Notes: generated by a model from the letters alone, not told the origin. Counted from the first letter of the stretch, positions 51,615 to 62,994 are shown. The stretch: 64,000 nucleotides of DNA from Maribacter algarum (ex Zhang et al. 2020) (GCF_005885635.1 NZ_VATY01000003.1:1-64000), one strand, 5' to 3'. Made by a program: numbers and translations.

Positions 51615-52805
51615 TTATGGTTGGTTAGATTTTGTTCTCAATAAAGCCTCCAGAAAATAGTAATCTCCATAGACAATTGGTTCATCCATCTCATCTTTCT
51701 TTGGCCAATTACCTGTACTATGATCTAAAATAAACGGTGCGATTAATTTGTTATTTATAAGATACTCTTTGGATTGAAGAGCATTCAAAACTTTGTGGGA
51801 ATATGATAAATACTCTGAGCTTTTATGATACGTTGCCAATTCAAGCAATGCCGAGGCAACTATAGACCCAGCGGATACATCTCTGGGAGCATTTGGAATT
51901 GCAGGATCGTCAAAATCCCAGTAGGGAATACCATCTTGAGGCAAATTAGGGTGATTTAAGAAAAAAGCCGTAGCGGCTTTAGCTTTTTCCAAGTACGCCG
52001 GATTCTTGGTATACCTATAACTCATAGTGAAACCATAAATACCCCAGGCCTGACCTCTAGCCCATGAAGATTCATCCGTAAGACCTTGATGGGTGACTTT
52101 CTCTTTTACAGCGCCAGTGATAGTATCATAGACAACGACATGAACACTACTATTGTCTTCTCTGTAATGATTTTTCAAGGTAGTATTCGCATGTCTAACA
52201 GCCATCTTGTGATAAGTACTATCCCCAGTTATTCTAGTCGCCTCAAATAGAAGTTCTAAATTCATCATATTGTCTATGATTACTGGAAACTCCCATGCAT
52301 CACGGTTAAAATCCCATGATCTTATACTACTAACGTTTTCATTAAAACGAGTACTCAACGTTTGTGCACTCCTAACTATGACTTCTTTATACTTCTCATC
52401 AGCAGTAATTTCATAGCCGTTACCGAAGCTACAGTAGATTTTGAAACCCATATCATGTGTACCCCCATTATTCTTTTCTTTTTCCATTAAGGCTGTCCAT
52501 TCAATAGCCTTAATTTTATAGGCTTCATTTCCGGTAAGCATATACAATTGCCATAGGTTACCGGGGAAAAAACCACTAGTCCAATCCTTTGACGGGACTT
52601 TTCTGGTAGTACTTGTGCTTTTTGTAAAGCTTCTAGGAAATGACACAGAATCCACAGGATATTCCAATAGTTTTTGGTAACGTAATTGCAATAGCGAGTC
52701 AACGGAAACAGAATCACTAACAGGCTTATCCTTGACATCATTTTTACATGCCAAAAAAAGGCCAATAAGTAAAATGGCCAAAAGAGAATGATGAAGTTTA
52801 GTCAT
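51615..52805 (-). CDS. GH88 unsaturated glucuronyl hydrolase (lipoprotein)
   Basis: A 396-residue GH88 protein with lipobox LFLAC (Cys about 20). An alpha/alpha toroid with blocks DWTSGFFPGNLWQLY (about 75-89), HDMGFKIYCSFG (about 117-128) and SSWARGQAWGIYGF (about 242-255), typical of enzymes that hydrate and remove a 4,5-unsaturated glucuronic acid left by a polysaccharide lyase. No lyase gene is in the window, so the cut must come from elsewhere. Confidence 0.9.
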   Translation of the reverse strand: MTKLHHSLLAILLIGLFLACKNDVKDKPVSDSVSVDSLLQLRYQKLLEYPVDSVSFPRSFTKSTSTTRKVPSKDWTSGFFPGNLWQLYMLTGNEAYKIKAIEWTALMEKEKNNGGTHDMGFKIYCSFGNGYEITADEKYKEVIVRSAQTLSTRFNENVSSIRSWDFNRDAWEFPVIIDNMMNLELLFEATRITGDSTYHKMAVRHANTTLKNHYREDNSSVHVVVYDTITGAVKEKVTHQGLTDESSWARGQAWGIYGFTMSYRYTKNPAYLEKAKAATAFFLNHPNLPQDGIPYWDFDDPAIPNAPRDVSAGSIVASALLELATYHKSSEYLSYSHKVLNALQSKEYLINNKLIAPFILDHSTGNWPKKDEMDEPIVYGDYYFLEALLRTKSNQP

Positions 52806-52830
52806 TGAGTAGATTTAAAAAACCCATATG

Positions 52831-52860
52831 AGGTACGGCTTAGTTAACGAAGCCGTACCT
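52831..52860 (-). terminator. intercistronic hairpin between SusD and GH88
   Basis: AGGTACGGCTT (52831-52841) pairs perfectly with AAGCCGTACCT (52850-52860), 11 bp. On the minus strand a run of six Ts follows a few bases later. It lies just after the SusD stop and would let SusC/SusD be expressed more than the enzymes. Confidence 0.75.
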
Positions 52861-52875
52861 TAATGAGCCAAATGG

Positions 52876-54387
52876 TTAGTACCCTGGATTGTTCGGCGCT
52901 AAATTAGGATTCCGATCCAATTCATCGAAAGGTAAGGGAAATAGATAATCCCTAGCCGGATCAAAGCTTGGCTGCGGCTCCAAACCGCCCAGGCCAAATG
53001 CTTCCATACCTAGCTGTCTCCTTTTAATATCGTACCATCTCTTAAACTCAAAAGCAAGCTCCCACCTGCGCTCTTCCAAAACCATATCCCTAAAATCAGC
53101 TTGCGACATGCCAGAGGTAACATTGGCAGGAAAATCAGAGCCATTACCATTGCGTGCTCTTTCACGAACACGATTAACATAACCCTCGGCTTCAATTGTT
53201 CCAGGATTAATTTCGTTCAATGCTTCTGCAGCAATTAGCAAAACTTCCGCATATCGCATTAGATTATAATCTAAACTAGATGCACGGCCATTTCCCGTAC
53301 CTGTGGCCCCAACGAATCTCGTGTATTTAGCGATATATGCACTTTGGATGTTTCGAGAGTCAAAATCCGGGAATTTGGTGAAAGGTTCCTCAACACCATT
53401 GAAAATTCCCGTAGTATCTAAACTGACAGCTTTTCTATAATCACGTCCATCCCAAGCATTGTATACATTTATCGTAGGGACTGCAACTGACCATCCGCCC
53501 CCGATATTTCCTCGCTCGTTAGCTCGAATACCCGTAAGAGCGGGTGCATAATCCCTTCCCGTATCCCCATCACTAAAACCATTGAAATCAAGAGTTAATA
53601 AAGGCTCATTGCTTTTCACGCCAGAATTGAATAAATCTTGATAATCAGCTTCTAGAACCAGTCCGAATTCACCTTCGTTATCAATCACATACTTGGCTTC
53701 ATCATATGCCTTTTGATAATCTCCTAGAGTTAAGTATACAGAGGCAAGGTATGCCGCAGCTGTTCCTTTAGAAGGTAATGCTCTTGAAGGCTGCGTTGCC
53801 GGTAAATTAAGCTTGGCTTCTTCAAGGTCTGCGATGATATTGGAGTATACTTCAGCAGCAGAAGTCTTTGATATCGTTAACGCCGCATCTACATCAAGAA
53901 CAGGTGCGTCTAAATAGGGGATATCACCAAAAAGGCGCACCAAATGGTAATAGGTATACGCTCTAAAAAAATGAGCTTGAGCTGTCACGGGATCGAGTTG
54001 TGCAGGATCCGCATCTAAAGTGGCAGCAGATGCAATAGCTTCATTTGTGCCTGCTATTACTTCATATGCCTTCGGCCATAGCGCTGTTACCATTCCATTA
54101 TCGGCACCCATCGAAAAATTATTCACTTCTTGTCTACGCCCAGGTGTTCCCAAATCTCCGATGGAAACCATATCACTCCTCAACATTATGGGCAATGACA
54201 ATTTTCTGCCCCAATATCTCTCCGTAGCCATATTACCAATGGCACCATTAATTAAGGTTTGAACATCTGCCGGGGACTGAACCAATCCATCTGGGGAGAG
54301 TCTACCTACCGGCACCTCCTCTAAATCAGAGCACGCTACTATTGCAATAAGTGCTAAAAAAATCGATAAATATTTTAAATTTCTCAT
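52876..54387 (-). CDS. SusD-type glycan-binding lipoprotein
   Basis: A 503-residue SusD/RagB protein with lipobox IAIVAC (Cys about 19). Helical scaffold with HFFRAYTYYHLVRLFGDIPY (about 139-158) and the C-terminal ERRWELAFEFKRWYDIKR region (about 443-460). It partners the SusC encoded 11 bases upstream. Sequence is clearly different from the SusD at 25338, in line with a different glycan. Confidence 0.95.
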   Translation of the reverse strand: MRNLKYLSIFLALIAIVACSDLEEVPVGRLSPDGLVQSPADVQTLINGAIGNMATERYWGRKLSLPIMLRSDMVSIGDLGTPGRRQEVNNFSMGADNGMVTALWPKAYEVIAGTNEAIASAATLDADPAQLDPVTAQAHFFRAYTYYHLVRLFGDIPYLDAPVLDVDAALTISKTSAAEVYSNIIADLEEAKLNLPATQPSRALPSKGTAAAYLASVYLTLGDYQKAYDEAKYVIDNEGEFGLVLEADYQDLFNSGVKSNEPLLTLDFNGFSDGDTGRDYAPALTGIRANERGNIGGGWSVAVPTINVYNAWDGRDYRKAVSLDTTGIFNGVEEPFTKFPDFDSRNIQSAYIAKYTRFVGATGTGNGRASSLDYNLMRYAEVLLIAAEALNEINPGTIEAEGYVNRVRERARNGNGSDFPANVTSGMSQADFRDMVLEERRWELAFEFKRWYDIKRRQLGMEAFGLGGLEPQPSFDPARDYLFPLPFDELDRNPNLAPNNPGY

Positions 54388-54398
54388 AGTAGTTTTTT

Positions 54399-57300
54399 TT
54401 AGAATTTTAGATTTACTGATAATGTATATGATCTGATATTCGGATAGCTACCATAATCAAATCCCCTATTTACGTTGCTGTCTTGTGAGCCTTGGCTTCT
54501 GTATTGTGCCTCAGGGTCCGTACCAGGAAAATCAGTAAAGGTCAATAAGTTTTGCCCACTTAGACTAAGTCGAATTCCTTGAAATCCTATCTTATCAACA
54601 ACATCAACCGGTAAGTTGTAGCCTAAAGACAGGTTTTTCAAACGCACATAACTTCCATCGTATACAAAACGATCAGTGATACGCTTTTCACGAACTGCTG
54701 CCGAAGGCACGTCGGTATTTGTATTGGTAGGTGTCCAAGCATTAAGCACCTCTGGTGTAGCATTTGATTCACCGGAGGCAAGTTCAAGAAAGGTGTAACT
54801 ATAGATATCACCTCCTACTGATGCTTGAAAGAATACGTTCATATCAAAGTTCTTATACCTAAAATTATTATTCAAACCGGCAATCCAATCAGGATTGGGG
54901 TCACCTATGATTTTACGATCATCACCGGTTATGACGTCGTCTCCGTTCAAATCTGTAAATAACTCATCTCCTGCGCCTGTTTCAGCATATCCTGCGGTAC
55001 CTGCTTCTGGTGTTCCTTGATTGACGCCTCTATACTCGTATCCCCAGAAAACCCCAACTGGCTCTCCCTCTCGTAATAAGTGGGTCTCATCCTGTAAAAA
55101 AGAACCTGGCGATGAATCTAAGAATATATCCTGGCCATCAATTAGTTGTACCACTTCCACCTGATTGGTCGACCAATTTAAATCTGTGGTCCATGAAAAG
55201 TCTTCATTTAGTACATTTTTGGTCGAAAGGGTAATCTCGAAACCAGTATTGTTGATTTCACCCACATTCTGAAAAGGATTGCTCAAGAGACCTGCATATT
55301 CTGGCAAACCTGAATTACGTAATATAAGATCTTTGGTATCTATCGAATAATAATCAAACGTTGCCGTAATACGGTCATTGGCAAACCCGATATCCAAACC
55401 TAAGTTGGTCTGATATGAAGATTCCCATTTTAAATCAGGGTTCGCGATTAAGTCGGGCACAACAGCTCCCACGGTTTGATCACCAACATTGGCATATATC
55501 GGTTGGAAATTAGCCAAAGATTGATAGGGAGTAATCGATGGATTACCGGTCACACCATAACTTGCTCTCAATTTTAGATTAGAAAGCGTTTTATTATCCT
55601 TTAAAAACCCTTCGTTCGAAATTCTCCACCCAATCGCCCCCGATGGAAAAAATGCGTATTTATTGTTCTTCGCAAAATTGGAAGCACCATCACGCCTTGC
55701 GGTAAAGGTTAATAAATATCGGTCATCATATTCATAATTGAGTCTGCCGAAAAGTGAAACAATTTCCCGTTCAGACAGCGATGAGAACGGCGTTTGTATG
55801 TCAGAACCTGCATTGAGTGCATAATACGACAAGCTATTGCTCAGGAAGCCTTGAGCACCAGTACTGTATCTTTCCGTCCGGTCTTTCTGATATGAATATC
55901 CTGCCAATAATGTTAAGTTACCCTTACCAAGTTCAGCATTATAGGTCAGATAGTTTTCAGAAAGAATATTAGTTCCCTTTACGGATGCAATGCTCGCAAT
56001 ACCCCCCTGAGTACCAGCCTGACCGATTAATGTTGAAGGTTGAAACCTTCCACGGGTTTGATTTTCGGTACTGAAGCCAAAAGTTGTCTTAAAATTCAAC
56101 CCTTTTAAAAGTTCGTAGTCTGCATAAAAATTAGCGCGATATTCATCAGTTTTGGTTTCATCGACCGATTCCGTAGCGATAGCAAAAGGGTTGTCGAATT
56201 GATCACCCACAGGATTGGTGGTATTAACTCCATTAGCGTCTTGAATGGGCGTGTCTGGCGCAAAACGATAGGCCGTTGAGATGACATCCCCACCGCCGCT
56301 ACCACCACTGCCAGCTTGACTTTGTATACCATTTTTGTTTCCTCTATTGGCGTATGCGTTAAAACCTAATTTTAATCTTTCAGTCGCCTGTACGTCAACA
56401 TTGCTCAAAAATGAGAATCTTTCGAAACCTGAATTGATCACCCCCCCTTTTTGATTGAAATAATTACCTGAAACATAGTAGTTTATATTTTCACTACCAC
56501 CAGAAAAAGAAAGTTGATGATTTGAAATGTTTCCAGTTCTATAAATCAAGTCTTGCCAATCTGTCTCTGTTCCTCCTTGAACGTAAGCCGGATTGATCGC
56601 CTGTCTATAGGCCGCAAATTGATTCGCATTCAAAAGTTCTATTCTTTCAGTGGTATTCTGTGTCGCATAGGTCGAATTTATTTCGACCACCATTTTACCT
56701 TTTTTTCCTTTTTTAGTGGTTACCATTATGACACCGTTAGCACCTCTAGAACCGTAAATGGCCGTTGCGGAAGCATCTTTAAGGATTTCTATGGATTCGA
56801 TATCCGTAGGTTGTGGCAACGCACCACCAACGAAGCCATCTACCACTACCAAGGCCGCACTACTTGAGCCAATAGAGGTATTTCCCCTAATACTTATATT
56901 GATAGGTGCACCGGGCTCCCCACCATTGTTCGATTGTACGGCCACACCGGCAGCACGACCCTGAAGTGCCTGCTCTGCACTAAGCACCGGAAATGCGGCA
57001 AGTTCTTCGGATTTGACCGAGGAAACAGAACCAGTAATGTCGGATTTCTTTGTGGTTCCGTAACCGACTACAACAACCTCCTCCAGGGCATTCACATCTA
57101 CTTCCAAAGTGATGTTCATCGAAGAGCTACCGGTAACGCTACGCTCTTGGGATACATAGCCTATGTAACTAAATATCAAAACCGCATCCTCCGCAACATT
57201 GATGGAGTAGTTGCCATCAAAGTCTGAAGAAGTGCCATTTTGAGTGCCCTTTTCTACGATGTTCACCCCGGGAATACCGATTCCGTCATCGTTGGAAACG

Positions 57301-57407
57301 ATTGTTCCGGTTACTGTTTTTTGCTGACCGTATCCAACAGATATGGTTAGGAGAAAAATACCGGTAACAAGTGTTTTTAACCAATTTTTCATCTTGTTTT
57401 TCAACAT
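54399..57407 (-). CDS. SusC-type TonB-dependent receptor
   Basis: A 1002-residue receptor: signal peptide (to about 28, SVGYGQQ), carboxypeptidase-regulatory-like domain (about 30-105), plug starting at EEVVVVGYGTTKKSD (about 110) and a barrel to the C-terminus (SVNLKF). A Met at residue 6 is an alternative start. First structural gene of the second locus, 212 bases from the HTCS stop. Confidence 0.95.
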   Translation of the reverse strand: MLKNKMKNWLKTLVTGIFLLTISVGYGQQKTVTGTIVSNDDGIGIPGVNIVEKGTQNGTSSDFDGNYSINVAEDAVLIFSYIGYVSQERSVTGSSSMNITLEVDVNALEEVVVVGYGTTKKSDITGSVSSVKSEELAAFPVLSAEQALQGRAAGVAVQSNNGGEPGAPINISIRGNTSIGSSSAALVVVDGFVGGALPQPTDIESIEILKDASATAIYGSRGANGVIMVTTKKGKKGKMVVEINSTYATQNTTERIELLNANQFAAYRQAINPAYVQGGTETDWQDLIYRTGNISNHQLSFSGGSENINYYVSGNYFNQKGGVINSGFERFSFLSNVDVQATERLKLGFNAYANRGNKNGIQSQAGSGGSGGGDVISTAYRFAPDTPIQDANGVNTTNPVGDQFDNPFAIATESVDETKTDEYRANFYADYELLKGLNFKTTFGFSTENQTRGRFQPSTLIGQAGTQGGIASIASVKGTNILSENYLTYNAELGKGNLTLLAGYSYQKDRTERYSTGAQGFLSNSLSYYALNAGSDIQTPFSSLSEREIVSLFGRLNYEYDDRYLLTFTARRDGASNFAKNNKYAFFPSGAIGWRISNEGFLKDNKTLSNLKLRASYGVTGNPSITPYQSLANFQPIYANVGDQTVGAVVPDLIANPDLKWESSYQTNLGLDIGFANDRITATFDYYSIDTKDLILRNSGLPEYAGLLSNPFQNVGEINNTGFEITLSTKNVLNEDFSWTTDLNWSTNQVEVVQLIDGQDIFLDSSPGSFLQDETHLLREGEPVGVFWGYEYRGVNQGTPEAGTAGYAETGAGDELFTDLNGDDVITGDDRKIIGDPNPDWIAGLNNNFRYKNFDMNVFFQASVGGDIYSYTFLELASGESNATPEVLNAWTPTNTNTDVPSAAVREKRITDRFVYDGSYVRLKNLSLGYNLPVDVVDKIGFQGIRLSLSGQNLLTFTDFPGTDPEAQYRSQGSQDSNVNRGFDYGSYPNIRSYTLSVNLKF

Positions 57408-57619
57408 AGTTCTAATTTTGAGTTAGTTTAACTTTTAATGGTTTACCAATCATCCCATGGCCCTTGCTTTAACGCGCTAGAACAAAACCGAAGGATTTGA
57501 ATTGGAGTTCTTTAATCTTTGTTTTCAAAATTAAGGCAGACTATGGAGATGAAAATCCAGAAGTAGGGTGCTAAAAGTCCAGAATTCAATGTTTTTGGGG
57601 TCCGTGGGCAATATCTTCC

Positions 57620-60600
57620 TTACTCTAAGTAACTTCCATAGAATTTTTCTTGATATATCGTGGGGCTAGCACCAAACTTTTTTTGGAAACATTTACTAAA
57701 GTACTTTGGGTTTTTAAAACCTACCTTGTAGCTAATTTCAGAAATATTGAGTTTACCCTGCTCTATTAGCTGAGCGGCCCTTTTCATTCTTATTTCTTGA
57801 ATGAACTCATTTGGTGTAAAATTTGTCCAAGCCTTTATTTTTGTAAATAAAAGTGTACGGCTTACACCTAGTTCGGAACTGAACATGGGAATATCGAACT
57901 GCTCATTACCCACGTTATCTTCTACGATTTGCAATGCCTTCTTTAACAATTGCTCGTCTATTGAAGAAACCACTATCTCATTCGGGGTAAAACGCTGTTC
58001 TGATGAAAATTTATGACGTAACCTTTTCGAAGAGTCTATCAAATTTTTGATCCTTAACTGAAACTCACGCACGTCAAATGGTTTACTTATATAATCGTCC
58101 GCTCCACTTTCGAGCCCCTCGAATTTGTAGAGTAAAGAAGTACGTGATGTCAATAGCACTAGCGGTATATGGCTCGTTTTAAGATTACCCTTTATTTTCG
58201 AACAAAGTTCGGTGCCCACCATAAGGGGCATGATCACATCGGATACAATCAAATCAGGTACATGCTTTAGGGCCTTTTTGAATGCCTCTTGTCCATCACC
58301 CGCCACTAGAACATTATACGTTTCCTTAAGCAAATCCTTCATGAAGTTTCTTAGGGGAACATTATCCTCGACCAAGAGAATCGTCGCCTTTTCATAATCC
58401 AACATCAGCTCACCAGCTTTGTCATTTCTTTTATCGGTAGCCAAGGTAGGTTGCGACTCGTAAAATTCAAGATCATCACTGAACTTAAAATCTTTTATAA
58501 TTTGCTTGTCTTTTAAATGTGCCCTGCCCAACGGAAGACTGACTTTAAAGACGCTACCTCCAGTCGGGTTGTTAATTACAAATATCGACCCTTTATGCAT
58601 ATCAACGATACTTTTTGCAATCGATAGCCCTATTCCTGTTCCTGTTCCCTGTCCGTTTTTTGACTTTTTATAATCCGGAATTTCAAAAAAACGATCAAAA
58701 ACCTTATCTCTATATTCATCTGCAATACCCGGTCCGGAATCACTGATATCAACAGTAATGCTATCTGCGCCTTTACGCACTGTTATGGCGACTTCACCTT
58801 CAGGAAGTGTATATTTGAAGGCATTGGAAATTAAGTTGAAAAAAACCTGTTCCAATTTTGGTCTATCATAAAACACCGATATCTCCTCATTATCGGTATC
58901 AAAACTATACCGGTACCCGTTACATTTGGCAAATTCCGAGAAAGAAAGGTAGATTTCCCGTAGAAACTTGACCATATTTCCTTCAGCGGTTTCAATATCA
59001 TAATCCTTGTACTCAAGCTTCCTAAAATCCATTAACCTATTGATAAGTTGCAAGAGGTGTTTGGCATTACTCTCGATAACCAATAATTTCTTGTAAACCA
59101 CACTACTACCCTTATAATCGATTAAGATTTGTTGTAACGGTCCAGTAATCAAAGTCAATGGTGTTCTAAATTCGTGTGATATATTGGTGAAAAAACGCAG
59201 TTTCGCATCATTGATTTCCTGATTGCGCTCACTCTCCACAAGCTCTAATTGTAGTTCATGCTTTAATTTGGTTCGGGAACGAATCATGTTGCCCAAACCT
59301 ATAATTGCACCCAAAATTAAAAACCCATAAAGTGCAAACGCCCATCCACTCAGCCATGGAGCGGGTTTAACCATTATTTTCAAGGCAGTTGCATGCGTAT
59401 TCCAAACCCCATCATTGTTCGCACCCTTAACCTCAAAAATATAATTCCCTGGCTTTTGAATGGTGTAATTGGCCTGCGTTTGCTCGGTTATGGTCCAGTT
59501 TTCATCCAGGCCCACCATACGATATTGATATTGATTACTTCCCGGATTGATAAAATTGGGTATGGCATAGTTTATTGAAAAATTCGCCCTGTCATATGTT
59601 AACGATACTTCCTCCGTATACGGTAGACTTGCGGATAGTATATTGTTTTCATCCTTCGGGGAGACAGGTTCATTCTTGATTCGAAAACCTGTTAAGATTA
59701 CCTGAGGGGCAAAGTCATTTATATCAATATTGTCAGAATCAAAACTGGATACCCCTGCCACGCCTCCAAAATAGAAGTTGGATTCCCCTATTTTTAAGGC
59801 AGCATCGCTACTAAATTCATTACCTATCAAACCGTCTTTTTGGGTGTACACCGCTGAATTACCCGTATTGATTTCGTATCGAATCAAACCTTGATTGCTG
59901 CTCATCCACAATACACCATCGTCTTCTTGCAGAATTGCATAGATCGAAGTAATCATTTTTCCGGTATTGATGGGGATATGAAGAAAATCATTGCCATCAA
60001 ACTTATAGAGACCTTTCGCCCGAATACCAACCCAAATAGTACCGGAATTATCTTGAAAAATAGAAAGTACATCATCTCCGGAGCCCATTTCCGTATCATA
60101 AAAAAAGCGGGAAATATTCTTTGATTTATATCCTTCTGACGAATAAGGCAAAAGGTTGAGTCCGCTTTGAGTGCCCACCCAAACATTGGCCGAATTATCG
60201 ATCATTAAGCTACGAATTCGATTGCTCGACAGGCTGTTGGGCTCGGCTGCCTCGTTTTTAAAAACAGAACTAACTTTCTCCTTTAAATCGAGCAACACGA
60301 GACCATCCCCAAATGTTCCTATCCATAATTGATTGTCGAATCCTTTTCTTATGGCATATACCCCGGCATCTGAGAGTAAGCTTTTTGCGTGTTCAGGTAT
60401 TACAGAATCATCAAATCGTTGACGCCCAATATCATAGACCTTCAATCCCTTATTAAAGGTACCTACCCACAACAATTCGTTATCATAGTACAAAGACTTG
60501 ATATTATTTGTCAAAAGAGCCTGGGAATTCGAAGTAGTAAGATACTGTGGCTGTTGCCCTCCGGATTTAAAAATGGTAATTCCTCCGCCTTCAGTACCAA

Positions 60601-61717
60601 AATAGAGGCTGCCTTTATCATCTGCAACTATCGAACTTACAACTTTCGAACTAAGTCGGTTCTTTTCTGAGAACTCCCCAAAATTTATAAAATTCGTGTT
60701 GGAATCGTCCCAAATGTCAATACCGCCGTAATACGAACCTATCCATATAGAACCCTTTTTATCGGTGTAAATCGATTTGATATAGTTTTGGCTAAGGCTA
60801 CCATCTTCATACGGTTGATTTACGAGTTTTTGGGATTTACCCTTAGCATTGATTACTACAACCCCGTTGGAAGTACCTACCCACAACGAACCATTTTTTT
60901 CTTCTGCTATCGCCCTAACATCTTTATCAGGACCATTGTAAATATCAGGGATGAAACGTTCGGAAATTAAATCAAACTTTAATAATCCCATATTTTTGGT
61001 TCCAATACAAAGGCTATTACCATTACAGGCTTTAATAGACTGTACAAAAGGAACTTCTCTTTTATCTTCTGGCCAAAAACTTTGAAAAGTAATTTGATTG
61101 TCCAATTGTACCACCTTGCAAAAACCTTTAGAGGTGCCCACCCAGATTTCACCACTATTGCTTTGTTCAACACTCAAGACATAGTTCGACGGAAGACTGT
61201 TTTTAGAATTAGAACTGTAGACTGAGGTAAAGCTATCTTTGTTCTTGTCGTAAATGGAAAGTCCGTTGGATGTGCCTACCCATATTTCACCATCATTCGT
61301 CTCCGTAATGGCCCAGACCGTATTATTGCATAATGAATTTTCCTCATTGGAATGGAAGTATCTCTTAAAAATTTCCTTAGCCGGGTCATACCGATTCAAC
61401 CCATTATACGTACCTATCCAAATGTAACCTTCAGCGTCTTCCATAATGGCCAAAATATCACTACTACTTATGCTTGTAGAGTCGTTGACATTAAGCCGAA
61501 ACACCTTGAAATCGGTTCCGTCGTAAAGGTTCAGACCATCACGGGTACCTACCCACATTCTTCCTAATGTATCTTGTTCCATTGCAATGACAGAACTTTG
61601 TGAAAGTCCGTCGTTGGTATTCAAATGTTTGAATTTATAAGTGGTCTTCTTTTCTTGAGCAATTCCCAAGCCAAAACTGGTAAGAAAAAACAATACAATT
61701 AGATACCTTATTTTCAT
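57620..61717 (-). CDS. hybrid two-component system sensor/regulator (HTCS)
   Basis: From the ATG at 61717 the protein has 1365 residues. Signal peptide (about 1-20); periplasmic two-propeller region of repeated GxIWVGT-type motifs (about 30-690); a Y_Y_Y domain (about 695-785); one membrane helix (about 790-812); HisKA with NISHEFRTPLTL (phospho-His, about 842); ATPase with GTGIGLSIAKS; receiver with LLVEDN and VSDVIMP (about 1110-1225); and a C-terminal AraC helix-turn-helix (about 1260-1365). It senses an oligosaccharide in the periplasm and activates the adjacent SusC/SusD operon transcribed in the same direction. Confidence 0.95.
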   Translation of the reverse strand: MKIRYLIVLFFLTSFGLGIAQEKKTTYKFKHLNTNDGLSQSSVIAMEQDTLGRMWVGTRDGLNLYDGTDFKVFRLNVNDSTSISSSDILAIMEDAEGYIWIGTYNGLNRYDPAKEIFKRYFHSNEENSLCNNTVWAITETNDGEIWVGTSNGLSIYDKNKDSFTSVYSSNSKNSLPSNYVLSVEQSNSGEIWVGTSKGFCKVVQLDNQITFQSFWPEDKREVPFVQSIKACNGNSLCIGTKNMGLLKFDLISERFIPDIYNGPDKDVRAIAEEKNGSLWVGTSNGVVVINAKGKSQKLVNQPYEDGSLSQNYIKSIYTDKKGSIWIGSYYGGIDIWDDSNTNFINFGEFSEKNRLSSKVVSSIVADDKGSLYFGTEGGGITIFKSGGQQPQYLTTSNSQALLTNNIKSLYYDNELLWVGTFNKGLKVYDIGRQRFDDSVIPEHAKSLLSDAGVYAIRKGFDNQLWIGTFGDGLVLLDLKEKVSSVFKNEAAEPNSLSSNRIRSLMIDNSANVWVGTQSGLNLLPYSSEGYKSKNISRFFYDTEMGSGDDVLSIFQDNSGTIWVGIRAKGLYKFDGNDFLHIPINTGKMITSIYAILQEDDGVLWMSSNQGLIRYEINTGNSAVYTQKDGLIGNEFSSDAALKIGESNFYFGGVAGVSSFDSDNIDINDFAPQVILTGFRIKNEPVSPKDENNILSASLPYTEEVSLTYDRANFSINYAIPNFINPGSNQYQYRMVGLDENWTITEQTQANYTIQKPGNYIFEVKGANNDGVWNTHATALKIMVKPAPWLSGWAFALYGFLILGAIIGLGNMIRSRTKLKHELQLELVESERNQEINDAKLRFFTNISHEFRTPLTLITGPLQQILIDYKGSSVVYKKLLVIESNAKHLLQLINRLMDFRKLEYKDYDIETAEGNMVKFLREIYLSFSEFAKCNGYRYSFDTDNEEISVFYDRPKLEQVFFNLISNAFKYTLPEGEVAITVRKGADSITVDISDSGPGIADEYRDKVFDRFFEIPDYKKSKNGQGTGTGIGLSIAKSIVDMHKGSIFVINNPTGGSVFKVSLPLGRAHLKDKQIIKDFKFSDDLEFYESQPTLATDKRNDKAGELMLDYEKATILLVEDNVPLRNFMKDLLKETYNVLVAGDGQEAFKKALKHVPDLIVSDVIMPLMVGTELCSKIKGNLKTSHIPLVLLTSRTSLLYKFEGLESGADDYISKPFDVREFQLRIKNLIDSSKRLRHKFSSEQRFTPNEIVVSSIDEQLLKKALQIVEDNVGNEQFDIPMFSSELGVSRTLLFTKIKAWTNFTPNEFIQEIRMKRAAQLIEQGKLNISEISYKVGFKNPKYFSKCFQKKFGASPTIYQEKFYGSYLE

Positions 61718-62143
61718 AAATCTCAAACCTATCCCTTTTTTACGCTCTAATTAAAGGTATTAAAATGAAACAATCAAAACCTACGTAACCTCAACTTTAA
61801 CTGATAATCATCCAAAAGGGGACATTAAGCATTGGGTTACTTTTCCATTTAAAATCTAAACAAAGACGAATTGATTTCTGAAAAAGTCAACCAGGTTAGT
61901 ATGAATTTCTTGTTTTGAAAACACTTGAAAAAACCTATGTTGTTTTCTTGTACAAGATAGCACAGGACGGATGTATTTTCTATTGCCTTTACATTTAAGG
62001 TTATCCAAATGGACTTAATTACACCCTTTGTGTACTATTGTTTATTGCTATGATTAGTCCGTTTAAATTAAAAAAATGAAATTTGAGAAAAAGGTAGTGC
62101 AAATAGCATATTACCATCTAAATAGGATATTAAACAGTACTAT
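61718..62143. other. divergent control region between HTCS and SDR
   Basis: About 425 bases between divergent starts. AT-rich with TTTG-rich stretches, as expected for two promoters facing apart, but no element could be assigned with confidence. No gene or RNA is seen. Confidence 0.5.
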
Positions 62144-62974
62144 ATGAGTAAAAAAGTCGTTGTTCTAACAGGTGCGGGAGGTGTCCTGTGTAGTACCTTA
62201 GCACAGGCATTAGCCAAAGAAGGTCACAAAATTGCTGTCTTAGATTTAAACATAGAAGCTGCCAATATGGTTGTAGATTCTATTAACTCTTACGAAGGTG
62301 AAGCCATAGGCGTAAAGGCCAATGTATTGAAAAAAGAATCGTTGGATTTGGCAAAAAAGGAAGTAAACAGGCAGCTAGGGCCATGTGATATTTTGATTAA
62401 TGGAGCGGGAGGCAATCATCCCTTGGGAACAACAAGCAACCCTTACTTAAAAGAAGAAGACCTCAAAAACACAGCGGAGGGTTTTAAAACTTTTTTTGAC
62501 TTAGATGCTGATGGCATTCAATTCACCTTCAATCTCAATTTTATAGGAACACTTTTACCAACTCAGGTTTTTGCTAGAGACATGGTGGGCAGAGAGGGAT
62601 GTAGCATTCTCAATATTTCCTCTATGAATGCATTTACTCCCTTGACCAAAATTCCTGCATATAGCGGCGCTAAAGCAGCTGTGTCTAATTTTACGCAATG
62701 GTTGGCGGTTCACTTTTCAAAAGTCGGTATCAGGGTTAATGCCTTGGCTCCAGGGTTTTTCTTAACCGACCAAAATAGAGCACTGTTAACCGACAAAGAT
62801 GGTTCGTTAACGTCTAGGGGGAATACCATCATAGGTCAGACACCTATGGGAAGGTTTGGGGAGCCAGAAGACCTTATCGGAACAACATTGTGGCTTTGTA
62901 GCGAAGGGGCCTCGTTTGTGACCGGAGTTGTAGTACCCGTTGATGGCGGGTTTAGCGCTTTTAGTGGAGTATAA
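62144..62974 (+). CDS. SDR-family oxidoreductase, probable mannonate oxidoreductase (UxuB-type)
   Basis: A 276-residue short-chain dehydrogenase with [12 protein letters not shown] (coenzyme loop, about 9-20), NGAGGNHP (about 86-93) and YSGAK (catalytic, about 176-180). The insertion around 95-125 ([20 protein letters not shown]) is typical of the SDR enzymes that reduce fructuronate to mannonate. It is followed 20 bases later by uxuA, which takes mannonate onward, so the pair makes one pathway from glucuronate to 2-keto-3-deoxygluconate. Confidence 0.8.
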   Translation: MSKKVVVLTGAGGVLCSTLAQALAKEGHKIAVLDLNIEAANMVVDSINSYEGEAIGVKANVLKKESLDLAKKEVNRQLGPCDILINGAGGNHPLGTTSNPYLKEEDLKNTAEGFKTFFDLDADGIQFTFNLNFIGTLLPTQVFARDMVGREGCSILNISSMNAFTPLTKIPAYSGAKAAVSNFTQWLAVHFSKVGIRVNALAPGFFLTDQNRALLTDKDGSLTSRGNTIIGQTPMGRFGEPEDLIGTTLWLCSEGASFVTGVVVPVDGGFSAFSGV

Positions 62975-62994
62975 TTGAATTTAACGAACATAAA